Source of the DNA: Rossellomorea vietnamensis
GTDB lineage: Bacteria > Bacillota > Bacilli > Bacillales > Bacillaceae_B
Direction: 5' to 3'
NCBI RefSeq assembly: GCF_008180415.1
Contig: NZ_VTEI01000006.1
Coordinates: 199,008 to 263,007 of the forward strand
DNA: 64,000 nucleotides
How positions within the stretch are numbered: position 1 is the first letter of the stretch; each line of letters starts with the position of its first letter. The position numbers were made by a program, and so were the translations under genes. This document shows positions 39,256 to 49,091 of this stretch, in pieces. The notes beneath the pieces are model-generated. The model had not been told where the DNA came from and ran no database searches. It saw only the letters and a list, made by a program, of their open reading frames with translations.

Positions 39256-40005
39256 TTAGTTTTCTTCAAGCTTATGCTTCAATTTTTCTAACGCCATTTG
39301 AGCCGCATGCTGTTCGGCTTCTTTTTTAGATCTTCCGGTACCTATGCCCAGTTCTTCCCCGTTCAGGCATACCCTCGAGACGAATTCACGGTTATGGGCA
39401 GGCCCTTTCTCATGAAGAATTCCATATTCAATCGTACCCGCACTGTCTCTCTGGACAAGCTCCTGCAGCTGACTTTTAAAATCCATCACATGAGAAAAAG
39501 CACCGGAATTGATTTTCGGAAAAACATTCTTCTCCAATATCACCAGGACTGTTTGGAGTCCCTGGTCCAAGTAGAGAGCGCCGATAAAGGCTTCGAACAC
39601 ATCCGCTAAGAGAGCAGGCCTTTCTCTTCCGCCTGTCAGTTCCTCTCCTTTTCCTAAAAGGACCAGTTCCCCGAATTTCAATTCATTCGCAAAGGTGACC
39701 AATGATGGTTCACAGACTATGGCTGCACGCAGCTTGGTCAATTCTCCTTCACTCATTGTTGGGTATTTTTTATAAAGAAATTGTGAAACTGTCAATTCTA
39801 GTACAGCATCACCAAGAAATTCGAGACGTTCATTATCTTCATATGGTTTTTTCCGATGCTCATTCACATAGGATGAATGAGTGAAAGCTTGTCTGAGCAA
39901 TTTTTCATTAGTAAATTGGATTTCATGTTTCTTTTGGAACTCTTTAAATTTCTCATCAACTAACAGCATTGATTGTTTGTCCCTGTTTCTTACTTGTTTC
40001 CGCAT
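39256..40005 (-). CDS. rnc: Ribonuclease III
   Basis: Double-strand-specific RNase that processes rRNA precursors and scRNA. The catalytic signature [18 protein letters not shown] and the C-terminal dsRNA-binding domain ([14 protein letters not shown] ... [20 protein letters not shown]) are clear. 249 residues. GGAGG lies only four bases before the ATG. Confidence 0.97.
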   Translation of the reverse strand: MRKQVRNRDKQSMLLVDEKFKEFQKKHEIQFTNEKLLRQAFTHSSYVNEHRKKPYEDNERLEFLGDAVLELTVSQFLYKKYPTMSEGELTKLRAAIVCEPSLVTFANELKFGELVLLGKGEELTGGRERPALLADVFEAFIGALYLDQGLQTVLVILEKNVFPKINSGAFSHVMDFKSQLQELVQRDSAGTIEYGILHEKGPAHNREFVSRVCLNGEELGIGTGRSKKEAEQHAAQMALEKLKHKLEEN

Positions 40006-40156
40006 TGGGCCTCCACCTTGCTATATATAATTACAATAATTTCTACACTACTCAAGTTTATGATAAAAACGCTAAAATCGCAAAAATTCTTTAGTTACGG
40101 CAGGCTTCCCCATTTATTCGATAATCTGTTTTCGCAAAGATTGCAGCTATTTTAAA

Positions 40157-40289
40157 AATAATGGATTTCCGCTCCAGGCGCGCGACTCCGCGGGGCGGGC
40201 GTTGAGCCTCCTCGGCTTCGCCTGCGGGGTCTCACCTGTCCCGCTAGTCCCGCAGGAGGTCGCACGCCTTACGCTCCAATCCTTCTACG
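40157..40289 (+). repeat. GC-rich modular repeat, short form
   Basis: Reads GATTTCCGCTCCAGGCGCGC, GACTCCGCGGGGCGGGCG, CCTCCTCGGCTTCGCC, and ends CTAGTCCCGCAGGAGGTCGC. Internal palindromes are obvious. It lacks the long GTGGAAGCGCC hairpin module carried by the copies at 23.6, 48.3 and 52.7 kb. Confidence 0.75.
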
Positions 40290-40402
40290 CAAAAATGAGG
40301 AGGAGATAAAATAGCTTTCAAAAGCAACAATTAATTAGAAAAGAGCCTTTTAAAATTATTTATTGGAAATTGAACAAAGTTACAAAAAGAGCCTTGGTAA
40401 AA

Positions 40403-40594
40403 AAGACCGTTTCGCACATATTGTTAATTTCGGAAAAATCCTAAGAGCCGGATTTCCCCCCGGATACTAAGACTTTTCTCTCTAATCGGGGAAGATCAGC
40501 TCTTTTCTTTTTTTATTACCAGACTACCCCTTCGTACTGTGGTTATTTCTTCGGAATTAGTATCAAATAGCTGCAAAGTTTACGAAAAGAGCCT
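40403..40594 (-). repeat. MITE-like dispersed repeat, copy B
   Basis: Left end GACCGTTTCGCACATATTGT, right end GCTGCAAAGTTTACGAAAAG; these are imperfect inverted repeats. The interior carries AGATCAGCTCTTTTCTTTTT. A degenerate extra end (ACAAAGTTACAAAAAGAGCC) abuts it at 40374-40393. Confidence 0.75.
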
Positions 40595-40760
40595 TGATAA
40601 AAAGAAGAGGATGTTCTTGAAGAGGCAGACACAGTATGAAGGAATTGACTGACATTCGTTTACCGAAAGTCCGCCTTCATTGTGCCAAAACTCTTCAAAA
40701 ACAGCCTCTTTAAAGGAAGAAGGGCTCCGCTGACCAGCGGAGCTCCAGGAAATACATCGA

Positions 40761-40994
40761 TTAGCCTTTGTTATTTATGTAGTTAACAGCGTCACCGACT
40801 GTAGCGATCTTTTCTGCATCATCGTCAGAAATCTCCATATCGAACTCATCTTCAAGTTCCATAACCAATTCTACTACATCTAGTGAATCCGCTCCTAGGT
40901 CTTCTTTGAAAGAAGCTTCAAGAGTTACTTGGGATTCGTCAACTCCAAGACGGTCAACGATAATTTTTGTTACGCGATCTAATACTTCTGCCAT
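40761..40994 (-). CDS. acpP: Acyl carrier protein
   Basis: Carrier of growing acyl chains. The phosphopantetheine Ser lies in [17 protein letters not shown] chose the ATG at 40994, five bases after GGAGGTGA (77 residues, the usual size); the frame is open three codons further. It follows fabG as the last gene of the plsX-fabD-fabG-acpP group. Confidence 0.98.
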   Translation of the reverse strand: MAEVLDRVTKIIVDRLGVDESQVTLEASFKEDLGADSLDVVELVMELEDEFDMEISDDDAEKIATVGDAVNYINNKG

Positions 40995-41095
40995 TCTTGT
41001 CACCTCCCCTCAAGTAATTATAGTAGATTCCTATGAATAATCAAGAACCGTTTGTTTTTTTCTTTAATAGGGCGTTCAATCTGGAGAAAATCCGA

Positions 41096-41839
41096 TTACA
41101 TAACCATTCCGCCGTCCACATGCAGTGTCTGGCCAGTCATGTAGGAAGAATCCTCGGATGCGAGGAATCCCGCTACTTTGGCAATATCCTTCGCAATCCC
41201 AAACCGGCTTAATGGAATGCCTTTTAACATTTCAGATTTCACTTCTTCGCTGAGTTCATCTGTCATGTCAGTCGAAATGAAGCCAGGTGCTACCGCATTC
41301 ACTGTGATGCCTCTTGGCGCCAGTTCCCTGGCAGCTGTCTTCGTCAATCCGATTACACCAGACTTCGCTGCGACATAGTTAGCCTGTCCTGGATTCCCGC
41401 TGACACCTACGATGGAAGAAATATTGATGATCCTTCCGCTTCTTTGCTTCATCATTTGGCGGCTTACCGCTTTGGTGCAAAGGAATACACCTTTCAGGTT
41501 CGTATCAATAACTTCATCCCATTCACTTTCTTTCATTCTCATTAACAAATTGTCTCTTGTAATCCCAGCATTATTGACCAGGATATCAAGAGAACCAAAA
41601 CGGGAGATAGTTTCTTTGACCATTGCCTGAACTGATTCTCCATTTGCTACATTGCATTGAATAGAAAAGGCATCCCTGCCCATGGCTTTGATTTCCTCGG
41701 TTACTTCGTTGGCTTTCGCTTCGCTTCCTGCATAGTTGACTGCCACGTTAGCTCCCTGGCGTGCAAGCTCAAGGGCGATTTCCCTGCCGATTCCTCGGGA
41801 AGCACCTGTTACTAATGCTGTTTTTCCTTCAAGATTCAT
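41096..41839 (-). CDS. fabG: 3-oxoacyl-ACP reductase FabG
   Basis: NADPH-dependent short-chain dehydrogenase of fatty acid elongation. Cofactor motif [13 protein letters not shown], structural [10 protein letters not shown], catalytic Ser in [10 protein letters not shown] and YxxxK in YVAAKSG. 247 residues. Its ATG overlaps the fabD stop. Confidence 0.97.
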   Translation of the reverse strand: MNLEGKTALVTGASRGIGREIALELARQGANVAVNYAGSEAKANEVTEEIKAMGRDAFSIQCNVANGESVQAMVKETISRFGSLDILVNNAGITRDNLLMRMKESEWDEVIDTNLKGVFLCTKAVSRQMMKQRSGRIINISSIVGVSGNPGQANYVAAKSGVIGLTKTAARELAPRGITVNAVAPGFISTDMTDELSEEVKSEMLKGIPLSRFGIAKDIAKVAGFLASEDSSYMTGQTLHVDGGMVM

Positions 41840-42783
41840 TGTGCAGCCTCCTTTAGCTTCTCAACAGTCTCTCTGAAACTTTCTTCATCACTGATCGAGA
41901 AGGTATTGACCCTGCGATTGACCTTCTTGATCAATCCGGAAAGGACTTTCCCCGGGCCGATTTCAATAAATGTGTCGACACCTTGCTCCAAAAGGGACGA
42001 AACAGTATCTTCCCAAAGTACAGGTGAATATAATTGCTGAATTAATTTCTCTTTGATTTCGTGAGCCTGCCTCATCGGCATGGCATCGACATTGGCGATG
42101 ACCGGAACAGCTGCATCTGCAATCGTAATCTCATCCAGAACTCCTGAAAATTTTTCAGCAGCGGGTTTCATCAGTTGGGAGTGAAACGGTCCGCTCACCT
42201 GCAGAGGCAGTACACGTTTTGCCCCTTCTTCTTTAGCCAGGTCTGAAGCCAATTCCACTCCTCTGGATGATCCAGAAATGACAATTTGTCCAGGACAATT
42301 TAAGTTAGCCAAGCCTACATGATTTCCTTCTTGAGATATCCTATCTGTGATACTGACAAGTTTGCTGCGTTCCATGCCGAGTACAGCCGCCATTGTCCCT
42401 TCTCCTGCCGGAACAGCTTCTTCCATATATTCTCCACGCTTTCGGACAGCATACACTCCATCTTCAAAGGCAATAGCACCCGCAGCCACCAGCGCTGAAT
42501 ACTCCCCTAAGCTGTGACCTGCAGTGAAATCCGGTTCAATTCCTTCTGATTTCAGCAGCTGCAGGAACGCTATGCTTGTGGTCAGCAAGGCCGGCTGTGC
42601 GTTTTCCGTCAGCGTCAGTTTGTCTTGGGGTCCTTCAAAAATAAGAGTTGAAAGGTCCATTCCCAATCTTCGATCCGCACTCTTGAAGTATTCTTCCACT
42701 TCAGGAAACTGTACAGCCAGCTCTTTTCCCATCCCGGCTTTTTGTGATCCCTGTCCTGGAAATACAAATGCAATTTTACCCAT
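41836..42783 (-). CDS. fabD: Malonyl-CoA:ACP transacylase FabD
   Basis: Loads malonate on ACP. Nucleophile Ser in [15 protein letters not shown]; the N-terminal [10 protein letters not shown] motif and the Gln/Arg/His positions typical of the family are present ([20 protein letters not shown]). 315 residues. Confidence 0.97.
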   Translation of the reverse strand: MGKIAFVFPGQGSQKAGMGKELAVQFPEVEEYFKSADRRLGMDLSTLIFEGPQDKLTLTENAQPALLTTSIAFLQLLKSEGIEPDFTAGHSLGEYSALVAAGAIAFEDGVYAVRKRGEYMEEAVPAGEGTMAAVLGMERSKLVSITDRISQEGNHVGLANLNCPGQIVISGSSRGVELASDLAKEEGAKRVLPLQVSGPFHSQLMKPAAEKFSGVLDEITIADAAVPVIANVDAMPMRQAHEIKEKLIQQLYSPVLWEDTVSSLLEQGVDTFIEIGPGKVLSGLIKKVNRRVNTFSISDEESFRETVEKLKEAAQ

Positions 42784-42798
42784 GTTATCCCCGCTCCC

Positions 42799-43800
42799 CT
42801 ATTTTAGTTCTTCTTTCTCTTCTTTGGCTACAGCCTGTTTGATGGTATCCGGGACAGAGTGGCTGACCATCTGCCTGGCCTGGCGCACCGCATTGAATAG
42901 TGCATTGGAATTGGACGATCCGTGTGCTTTGATCACCGGGGCATTCAATCCGAACAATCCCGCTCCTCCATACTCCGTATAATCCAGCATACTCTTCAAT
43001 TCTTTTAAATCATTTTTCACGAGCCCTGCTGCTAGTTTATTTTTGAAAGAAGCAGTTAAAGTCGTTTTCAGCATTGAAAAGATGGATAATGCTGTTCCTT
43101 CAATTGTCTTTAATACCATATTACCTGTAAAACCGTCCGTCACTACGACATCAGCGGCACCGCTCAGCAGGTCCCTGGATTCGACGTTTCCAATAAAGTT
43201 AATATCAGCATCCCTTAGGAGAGAAAAAGCAGCTTTCGTGAGTTCATTCCCCTTCTTCTCTTCTGTGCCGATATTTAATAGGCCTACTCTCGGCTTTTCT
43301 ATCCCTCTAACATTTGCAGCGTATATGCTCCCCATGATTGCATATTGCAAAAGATGTTCTGGCTTTGCATCTACATTGGCACCAAGGTCCAGCATTAAAA
43401 AGCCTTTTCCGTCAAGGGTCGGCAGTGTAGGTGCAAGGGCCGGCCGCTCTATTCCTTTAATCCTGCCTACAATGAAAAGCCCGGCCGTCATAAGTGCCCC
43501 TGTATTGCCTGCAGATATACAGGCATCCGCTTTCCCATCGGCAACCGCCTGGGCCATTAAAACCATCGAAGCATTTTTCTTTCGCCTGACTACTCTTACA
43601 GGCTCGTCTGTTCCCAGAATGACTTCTGTTGTGTGTACGATTTCAATTCTTTCATGTTCAGCAATCTCTGCTTTGATTTTGTCTTCATCACCGTAAAGAA
43701 TGATTTCAACGTCTCCAAACTCTTTTACAGCCCTTTCAGCTCCACGTATAATCTCTTTCGGAGCATTGTCCCCGCCCATTGCATCAATGGCTATCTTCAT
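42799..43800 (-). CDS. plsX: Phosphate acyltransferase PlsX
   Basis: Converts acyl-ACP to acyl-phosphate for phosphatidic acid synthesis. Begins [17 protein letters not shown], the family signature; [10 protein letters not shown] and [10 protein letters not shown] are further motifs. I chose the ATG at 43800 rather than those at 43806/43809 because AAAAGG is nine bases away and the N-terminus then matches homologues. 333 residues. It overlaps the end of fapR by 17 bases. Confidence 0.95.
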   Translation of the reverse strand: MKIAIDAMGGDNAPKEIIRGAERAVKEFGDVEIILYGDEDKIKAEIAEHERIEIVHTTEVILGTDEPVRVVRRKKNASMVLMAQAVADGKADACISAGNTGALMTAGLFIVGRIKGIERPALAPTLPTLDGKGFLMLDLGANVDAKPEHLLQYAIMGSIYAANVRGIEKPRVGLLNIGTEEKKGNELTKAAFSLLRDADINFIGNVESRDLLSGAADVVVTDGFTGNMVLKTIEGTALSIFSMLKTTLTASFKNKLAAGLVKNDLKELKSMLDYTEYGGAGLFGLNAPVIKAHGSSNSNALFNAVRQARQMVSHSVPDTIKQAVAKEEKEELK

Positions 43801-44374
43801 GTTCATCATCCTTTTCAGTATCAGTGGAACGATACATTTCGAATTCCCCGGTAAATACTTTTTCGCCGCCGACGTAACTATGTACTTCCACTATGGTACG
43901 CTCTTTATGTATATCAATAACCTTCGCTTTGGCGATGATTCTTTCTCCCTCTTTGACAGGACGAGTAAAACGGATTTGGGATTTTGCCGTCAATGCCAAT
44001 TCATCATTGATCACAGCAACTGCCAAGGAATTAGCCTGCGCGAACAAATGATGTCCACGGGCAATCCGGTTCCGCTTGAAAACATGTTCCGTCTTAACAT
44101 CAAAAATGGAGATCGCATTCTGATCAAGTTCAATATCGATGATTTCCCCGATCACTTCCTCTATTGGCAGGGATTTCACCTCGTCACCGAATGTCTTTAC
44201 AGCAACATGCTTGATCCTTTCCCTCAGCTCAGGAATGGAAAGTTCCATTCGGTCGAGACGAATCGTCTGGACACTCACGCTAAATCTTTCAGCGAGTTCT
44301 TCATCTGTTATGAAAGGATTTTCTTTTATCGTATCCGACAATTCTAATTGCCGTTGTTTTTTTGTTGGTCTCAT
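43784..44374 (-). CDS. fapR: Fatty acid biosynthesis repressor FapR
   Basis: Malonyl-CoA-sensing repressor of fatty acid and phospholipid genes. N-terminal helix-turn-helix ([20 protein letters not shown]) and C-terminal hot-dog thioesterase-like effector domain ([19 protein letters not shown]; the RPV...RIIAKAKV strand). 196 residues against 188 in B. subtilis. A near-perfect FapR operator overlaps its own promoter region, so it is probably autoregulated with plsX, fabD and fabG. Confidence 0.97.
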   Translation of the reverse strand: MRPTKKQRQLELSDTIKENPFITDEELAERFSVSVQTIRLDRMELSIPELRERIKHVAVKTFGDEVKSLPIEEVIGEIIDIELDQNAISIFDVKTEHVFKRNRIARGHHLFAQANSLAVAVINDELALTAKSQIRFTRPVKEGERIIAKAKVIDIHKERTIVEVHSYVGGEKVFTGEFEMYRSTDTEKDDEHEDSH

Positions 44375-44391
44375 TTTAACACCGTCCGCTA

Positions 44392-44408
44392 CTAGTACTA
44401 GGTACTAA
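44392..44408. promoter_or_regulatory. FapR operator
   Basis: Seventeen bases reading, on the minus strand, TTAGTACCTAGTACTAG; this differs at the last position from the established consensus TTAGTACCTRGTACTAA. It lies just downstream of the predicted -10 of fapR. Confidence 0.92.
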
Positions 44409-44412
44409 TAGT

Positions 44413-44441
44413 AGTATATAATTTAAAAAAACAGATTGCAA
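44413..44441 (-). promoter_or_regulatory. fapR: Predicted fapR operon promoter
   Basis: Minus-strand TTGCAA (44441-44436) and TATACT (44418-44413) are 17 bases apart. The -35 lies inside the recG terminator stem. The operator immediately downstream supports the assignment. Confidence 0.7.
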
Positions 44442-44457
44442 GCATCTGCAATCTGTT
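44430..44457 (-). terminator. Terminator after recG
   Basis: Perfect 11-base arms AACAGATTGCA and TGCAATCTGTT with a six-base loop, followed on the minus strand by TTTTTTAAATT. Confidence 0.9.
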
Positions 44458-44459
44458 TT

Positions 44460-46508
44460 TCAGTCCAATTTTTCCCCTTGCAGCACTCCTGTACCTTCAA
44501 GGTAATTCCTTAACCCTTCGTACTCAGCCGCATTCCAAAAATCTTTGCTCTGTATCAGCTTCTGCGCATCATTTCTGGCAACTTCAAGCGCCCTGTAATC
44601 ATGGATCATATCCGCTACCTTAAATTCCGGAAGGCCGCTCTGTTTCTTTCCAAAGAAGTCACCGGGTCCTCTTAATTCCAGATCTTTTTCGCTGAGTTCG
44701 AATCCATCATTCGTTTCAGCCATAATCTTCATCCGTTCTTTTCCCACATCAGTTTTCGGATCCGCCAGCAGGATACAATAGGATTGATCACTTCCCCTTC
44801 CCACACGCCCCCTTAACTGATGAAGCTGAGAAAGGCCAAATCTTTCGGCATCATAAATAACCATCATTGTTGCATTGGGAACATTAACCCCTACTTCAAC
44901 TACGGTTGTTGACACAAGAACCTGGATTTCATTTTTGCTGAATGCCTTCATCACTTCGTCCTTTTCATTTGAGTGCAGCCTGCCATGCATCAGCCCCACA
45001 TCATACCGCTCCCCAAAGTAAAACTGCAGCTGGGCATGGACATCAATCGCATTTTGGACATCCAGTTTGTCAGACTCCTCGATCAATGGACAAATTACAT
45101 AAGCCTGCCTGCCTTGCTTAAGTTCCTTCTCAATGAAATCAAGAACTCGTTCAAGTTTATCCTGTTTTGCCCAATAGGTTTCGATTATCTTTCTGCCAGC
45201 TGGCATTTCATCGATTATCGAAACATCCATTTCACCGAAAACAGTGATAGCAAGAGTTCGCGGGATAGGAGTAGCTGTCATGAAGAGCACATCAGGACTT
45301 TCCCCTTTTTCACGCAGGATACGCCTTTGCTGGACACCGAACCGATGCTGTTCGTCCGTGATGACCAAGCCAAGATTATTGAAATTGACTTCTTCCTGTA
45401 TAAGGGCGTGGGTGCCAATCAACACATCAATCTCTCCGTCCTCCAATTTCTGGAGCAGAAGTTTTCTTCGTTTCCCTTTAACCGAACTCGTCAGCAGAGC
45501 AGTATTTAACCCGGCTGGACCAAGCAGGCCGCTGAGTGATTCCGCATGCTGTTCTGCGAGGATTTCCGTGGGCACCATCAGTGCTCCCTGGTAGCCGGCA
45601 GTGATACTGGAAAATAAAGCGATTGCCGCAACCACTGTTTTACCTGACCCAACGTCTCCTTGAAGAAGCCTGTTCATTCGATATGGCGATTTCATATCAG
45701 CCGAAATTTCATTTACGACCCTTTTTTGGGCATCAGTCAGCGGGAAAGGCAGTCCGTGGATAAATTCCTTGATCTTGTCTAAATCATAATTCTGAGAGAT
45801 ACCGTTAGAGTGCTCCCGCTCGAATTTCCTTAGTGCTTGCATTTTCAATTGAAACAGAAGGAATTCTTCATACACCATTCTCCGCCTTGCCTGCTTCAAA
45901 CTATTGGGGTCAGCCGGGAAATGAAGATTGAAGAGCGCTTCATGCCGGTTAATAAGCTTGTAAGGCACCCGAAGTGATTCCGGAAGATTCTCATGGATCT
46001 CAGCCCCATAATGATCGAAAGCCGTTTTGATGAACTTGCGGAGAGATTGATTTTTAATTGAGCCTTTCAGGGAGTATACAGGCTCGAAATCCCCTTTTGA
46101 GGTATGAGGGCCAAGAGAATATTGCGAAACCGTAATGATCTGCCGGTTTTTATCCCATTTCCCAGTTACCGTAATCGTATCCTGCAGGTTCAGCTTTTTC
46201 TTAAGGTACGGCTGATTAAAAAAAGTAGCCTGGATCAGATAACTCCCTGTAAGCAGGCGTACGTTCAGGCGCGATTTCTTTTTTCCATAGAATATTAAGG
46301 ATGGGGCAGAGTGGATTTTACCTTCCACCGTTACCCGCTCATCATGTTCCGCTTCAGCCAGATCCTTCAACCGGTAATCCTCATACCGATACGGGACATA
46401 ATCAATCAAACCGCCGACCGTTTCCACACCCATAGCCGCAAGCTGCAATGCGGTTTCATCCCCGACTCCTTTTATTTCCGTCACGGGTATTTGAAATAAA
46501 TCAGTCAC
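44460..46508 (-). CDS. recG: ATP-dependent DNA helicase RecG
   Basis: Rescues stalled forks and branch-migrates Holliday junctions. N-terminal wedge/OB domain, then SF2 helicase motifs: LLQGDVGSGKTVVAAIALF, DEQHRFGVQQR, FMTATPIPRTLA, and HQLRGRVGRGSDQSY. 682 residues. It starts at a GTG overlapping the sdaAA stop by eight bases. Confidence 0.97.
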   Translation of the reverse strand: MTDLFQIPVTEIKGVGDETALQLAAMGVETVGGLIDYVPYRYEDYRLKDLAEAEHDERVTVEGKIHSAPSLIFYGKKKSRLNVRLLTGSYLIQATFFNQPYLKKKLNLQDTITVTGKWDKNRQIITVSQYSLGPHTSKGDFEPVYSLKGSIKNQSLRKFIKTAFDHYGAEIHENLPESLRVPYKLINRHEALFNLHFPADPNSLKQARRRMVYEEFLLFQLKMQALRKFEREHSNGISQNYDLDKIKEFIHGLPFPLTDAQKRVVNEISADMKSPYRMNRLLQGDVGSGKTVVAAIALFSSITAGYQGALMVPTEILAEQHAESLSGLLGPAGLNTALLTSSVKGKRRKLLLQKLEDGEIDVLIGTHALIQEEVNFNNLGLVITDEQHRFGVQQRRILREKGESPDVLFMTATPIPRTLAITVFGEMDVSIIDEMPAGRKIIETYWAKQDKLERVLDFIEKELKQGRQAYVICPLIEESDKLDVQNAIDVHAQLQFYFGERYDVGLMHGRLHSNEKDEVMKAFSKNEIQVLVSTTVVEVGVNVPNATMMVIYDAERFGLSQLHQLRGRVGRGSDQSYCILLADPKTDVGKERMKIMAETNDGFELSEKDLELRGPGDFFGKKQSGLPEFKVADMIHDYRALEVARNDAQKLIQSKDFWNAAEYEGLRNYLEGTGVLQGEKLD

Positions 46509-47388
46509 CTTTATTCAAGGATACTCCAAATATTTTCGCTTCCAGCTCTCTGCCTGTTGGCGTGGCAGCCAGTCCGCCCTGCGCTGTCTCCCTTAGCGCG
46601 ACCGGCATGGTTTGACCAATCTTGAACATGGCATCGATTACTTCATCACAAGGAATTCTGCTCGTGATCCCTGCAAGGGCCATATCAGCAGCAACCATAG
46701 CGTTTGCTGCTCCCATCGCATTCCTTTTAACACAGGGAACTTCTACTAACCCTGCTACAGGATCACAGACCAGTCCTAACATATTCTTTAGAGTAATGGC
46801 CATAGCCTCCGCACTTTGACTTGGAGTACCGCCGGCAAGCTCCACAATCGCTGCTGCCGCCATTCCGCTTGCAGAACCGACTTCCGCCTGGCAGCCGCCC
46901 GCAGCACCAGAAATGGACGCATTATTTGCAACAACAAACCCAAATGCTCCTGACACGAAAAGGAATCGAACCATTTCTTCCCTTGTGGGGTTAAGTTTTT
47001 CCTTTACAGCAAAAAGAGTACCAGGCACCACACCCGCAGACCCTGCAGTCGGAGTAGCACAGATCGTTCCCATAGCCGCGTTCACTTCATTGGTGGCTAC
47101 AGCTTTGCTGACTGCATCCAATAAAAATTCTCCGGAAAGGTAATTTCCTTTTTCAATGTATTTCTGAAGAAGGACCGCATCTCCGCCAGTCAATCCTGAA
47201 TGCGAACGGACACCTTTAAGTCCCTTCTCAACAGCTTCCTCCATAACCACAAGGTTTCTTTCCATCATTGAAAAGATTTCATCCCATGTCTTATTTTTGT
47301 ACTCCATCTCCTGTTCAATCATAATGTCGGATATTTTCTTGTTATTGCTCTCTGCCAATTCTATTAATTCTGCTACATTGCGAAACAT
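46501..47388 (-). CDS. sdaAA: L-serine dehydratase, alpha subunit
   Basis: With SdaAB converts L-serine to pyruvate and ammonia using a [4Fe-4S] cluster. Cluster-type cysteines are visible in TICATPTAGSAG, GGCQAEVGSASG and VCDPVAGLVEVPCVKRN. I chose the ATG at 47388, seven bases after AAGGGAG; upstream codons at 47394 and 47430 are also open. About 295 residues. Confidence 0.93.
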   Translation of the reverse strand: MFRNVAELIELAESNNKKISDIMIEQEMEYKNKTWDEIFSMMERNLVVMEEAVEKGLKGVRSHSGLTGGDAVLLQKYIEKGNYLSGEFLLDAVSKAVATNEVNAAMGTICATPTAGSAGVVPGTLFAVKEKLNPTREEMVRFLFVSGAFGFVVANNASISGAAGGCQAEVGSASGMAAAAIVELAGGTPSQSAEAMAITLKNMLGLVCDPVAGLVEVPCVKRNAMGAANAMVAADMALAGITSRIPCDEVIDAMFKIGQTMPVALRETAQGGLAATPTGRELEAKIFGVSLNKGD

Positions 47389-47438
47389 ATCCATACTCCC
47401 TTCTGAGTGTTTTGTAAGCGCTGTCACCACTGAAATTA

Positions 47439-48104
47439 TTAATCAGTAATCATGGTAACCTGGGTTACATTCGCTAATCCCTTCAGCTCTTCTATCACTT
47501 TATCCTCAATATTGTTTTGGTCAATTTCAATAGTCATTAAAGCCATCTTCCCTTTTTCCTTGCGGGATACATCCATGGAGCCAATGTTGATTTCGTGCTT
47601 GGCCAAAACTTGTGCTACGGCTGCAATTGCACCGAATCGGTCTTCATGAACCACAAGGATCGCCGGGTGAAAACCTGTAAGCTTAAGTTCAAATCCGTTA
47701 AGCTCTGTTACCTCTATTTTCCCGCCGCCAATTGAAATTCCAACCAGTTCCATTTCGCTTTGATCATCACCAAGACGGATTCTGGCTGTATTCGGATGAT
47801 CTGTAACTGTATCTTCTTCACGGAACTTTATTCTCATGCCCTTTTGTTTAGCAATATTCAACGAATCTTTTATTCTTTCATCGAAAGTATCATAATCCAT
47901 CAGGCCTCCGATAATGGCGACATCTGTGCCATGTCCTTTATAAGTCTTGGCAAACGAACCGTAAAAGGATATTTCAGCCCACTGTGGTTCTCGTCCAAAA
48001 AGATTCCTTGCTACCCTTCCGATTCTAGCCGCCCCAGCAGTATGGGAACTTGAAGGTCCGATCATGACCGGGCCTATAATATCAAAAACACTTTTATACT
48101 TCAT
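47439..48104 (-). CDS. sdaAB: L-serine dehydratase, beta subunit
   Basis: The partner subunit. N-terminal signature GPVMIGPSSSHTAGAARIGR and a C-terminal ACT domain (HPAILVVHEDRFGAIAAV ... INIGSMDVSRKEKGK) that may bind serine. 221 residues. GGGAGAC precedes the ATG. It is the first gene of a probable sdaAB-sdaAA-recG operon. Confidence 0.96.
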   Translation of the reverse strand: MKYKSVFDIIGPVMIGPSSSHTAGAARIGRVARNLFGREPQWAEISFYGSFAKTYKGHGTDVAIIGGLMDYDTFDERIKDSLNIAKQKGMRIKFREEDTVTDHPNTARIRLGDDQSEMELVGISIGGGKIEVTELNGFELKLTGFHPAILVVHEDRFGAIAAVAQVLAKHEINIGSMDVSRKEKGKMALMTIEIDQNNIEDKVIEELKGLANVTQVTMITD

Positions 48105-48282
48105 AGCCGTCTCCCTTTCCCCTTTAATTCTATATAAAAATATTTGCTAGAAGATAAGACTTACTTAAAAGCTTTCCCGCCGTCAGGGATAGTCCTGATT
48201 TATAAAACTCCCTATTCAACGGACACGCTCAGTATTTATAATAACATGACTTGTGCATACTTACATCTGTAACAATTGTTTA

Positions 48283-48706
48283 AAAAGTGGAAGCGCCTTG
48301 GTCAGCCCCGACAGGTGAATGTTCTCAAGAGAATAAAAGGCGGTCTTTCCTTTTCTTCTCTTGAGGTTATTTGACCCCGAGGGGCTAGGCGCTGGAACTA
48401 GACGGCACCAAAAGTGGAAGCGCCTTGGTCAGCCCCGACAGGCAAATGTTCTCAAGAGAATAAAAGGCCGTCTTTCCTTTTCTTCTCTTGAGGTTATTTG
48501 ACCCCGAGGGGCTAGGCGCTGGAACTAGACGGCACCAAAAGTGGAAGCGCCTTGGTCAGCCCCGACAGGCAAATGTTCTCAAGAGAATAAAAGGCCGTCT
48601 TTCCTTTTCTTCTCTTGAGGTTATTTGACCCCGAGGGGCTAGGCGCTGGAACTAGACGCCCGCTAGTCCCGCAGGCGGTCGCACGCCTTCCGTTCCACTC
48701 CCCCTA
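48283..48706 (+). repeat. Tandem triplication of a 127-bp GC-rich hairpin module
   Basis: AAAAGTGGAAGCGCC recurs at 48283, 48410 and 48537, an exact 127-base period. Copies 2 and 3 appear identical; copy 1 differs at a few bases. Each unit folds as nested arms: AGCGCC with GGCGCT, AGCCCC with GGGGCT, CTCAAGAGAA with TTCTCTTGAG. The third copy runs into the usual right-hand module (GCTAGTCCCGCAGGCGGTCG ... CCGTTCCACT). Confidence 0.9.
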
Positions 48707-48851
48707 TGTTAAGGAAGGTAAGAAAATATTCAAATGCAACAATTTCTTAGAAAAGCGCTTCACAAGAAATGTGGCGGTTGAAAAGCAATGGATTTCCGCT
48801 CCAATTCCCGCGGAAATGTAAATACCATCCCAAAGGAACAATCATTTATAA

Positions 48852-49046
48852 AGCCTCTTTTCGTAAACTTTGCTGCTATATGTTACTAGTTTCAAAAAAC
48901 GACCATAATTCACCTGGATAACTTAGTTAGCGTGAAAAGAAAAGAGCTGCTTTCACCGATTAGAAAGAGAATTCCTAGTGTCCGGGGAAAGATCCGGTTC
49001 TTGGGATTTTTCCGAAAGCAACAACAATGTATGCGGAAACAGACTT
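48852..49046 (+). repeat. MITE-like dispersed repeat, copy C
   Basis: Left end CCTCTTTTCGTAAACTTTGC, right end CAACAATGTATGCGGAAACA. The interior has AAGAAAAGAGCTGCTTTCAC and GTGTCCGGGGAAAGATCCGG. It is the most complete copy, about 195 bases. Confidence 0.75.
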
Positions 49047-49058
49047 ACAAAAAAAGAA

Positions 49059-49080
49059 ATAGAAGGGCTCCCCCTTCTAT
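49059..49080 (-). terminator. Terminator after fakA
   Basis: Nine-base arms ATAGAAGGG and CCCTTCTAT with a four-base loop; T-run on the minus strand. Confidence 0.88.
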
Positions 49081-49091
49081 CTCCTTTTGTA

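Larger units (their letters stand above)
40006..40760. other. acpP-rnc intergenic region with repeats
   Basis: A 755-base gap in a place where B. subtilis has acpP and rnc close together. It holds a GC-rich modular repeat (40157-40289), an AT-rich end fragment, a full MITE-like copy (40403-40594) and AT-rich sequence near acpP. No gene seen. Confidence 0.7.
48105..49058. other. Repeat-rich region between fakA and sdaAB
   Basis: About 950 bases without a gene: sdaAB upstream region (48105-48280), tandem triplicated GC-rich hairpin modules (48283-48706), an end fragment (48720-48766), a short GGATTTCCGCTCC remnant (48790), a MITE-like copy (48852-49046) and the fakA terminator. Small frames over the repeats are not genes. 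Confidence 0.75.

Noticed and set aside
48283..48706. CRISPR array
   Set aside because: The period is regular, but the units are contiguous 127-base palindromic modules without unique spacers, and no cas gene is near.
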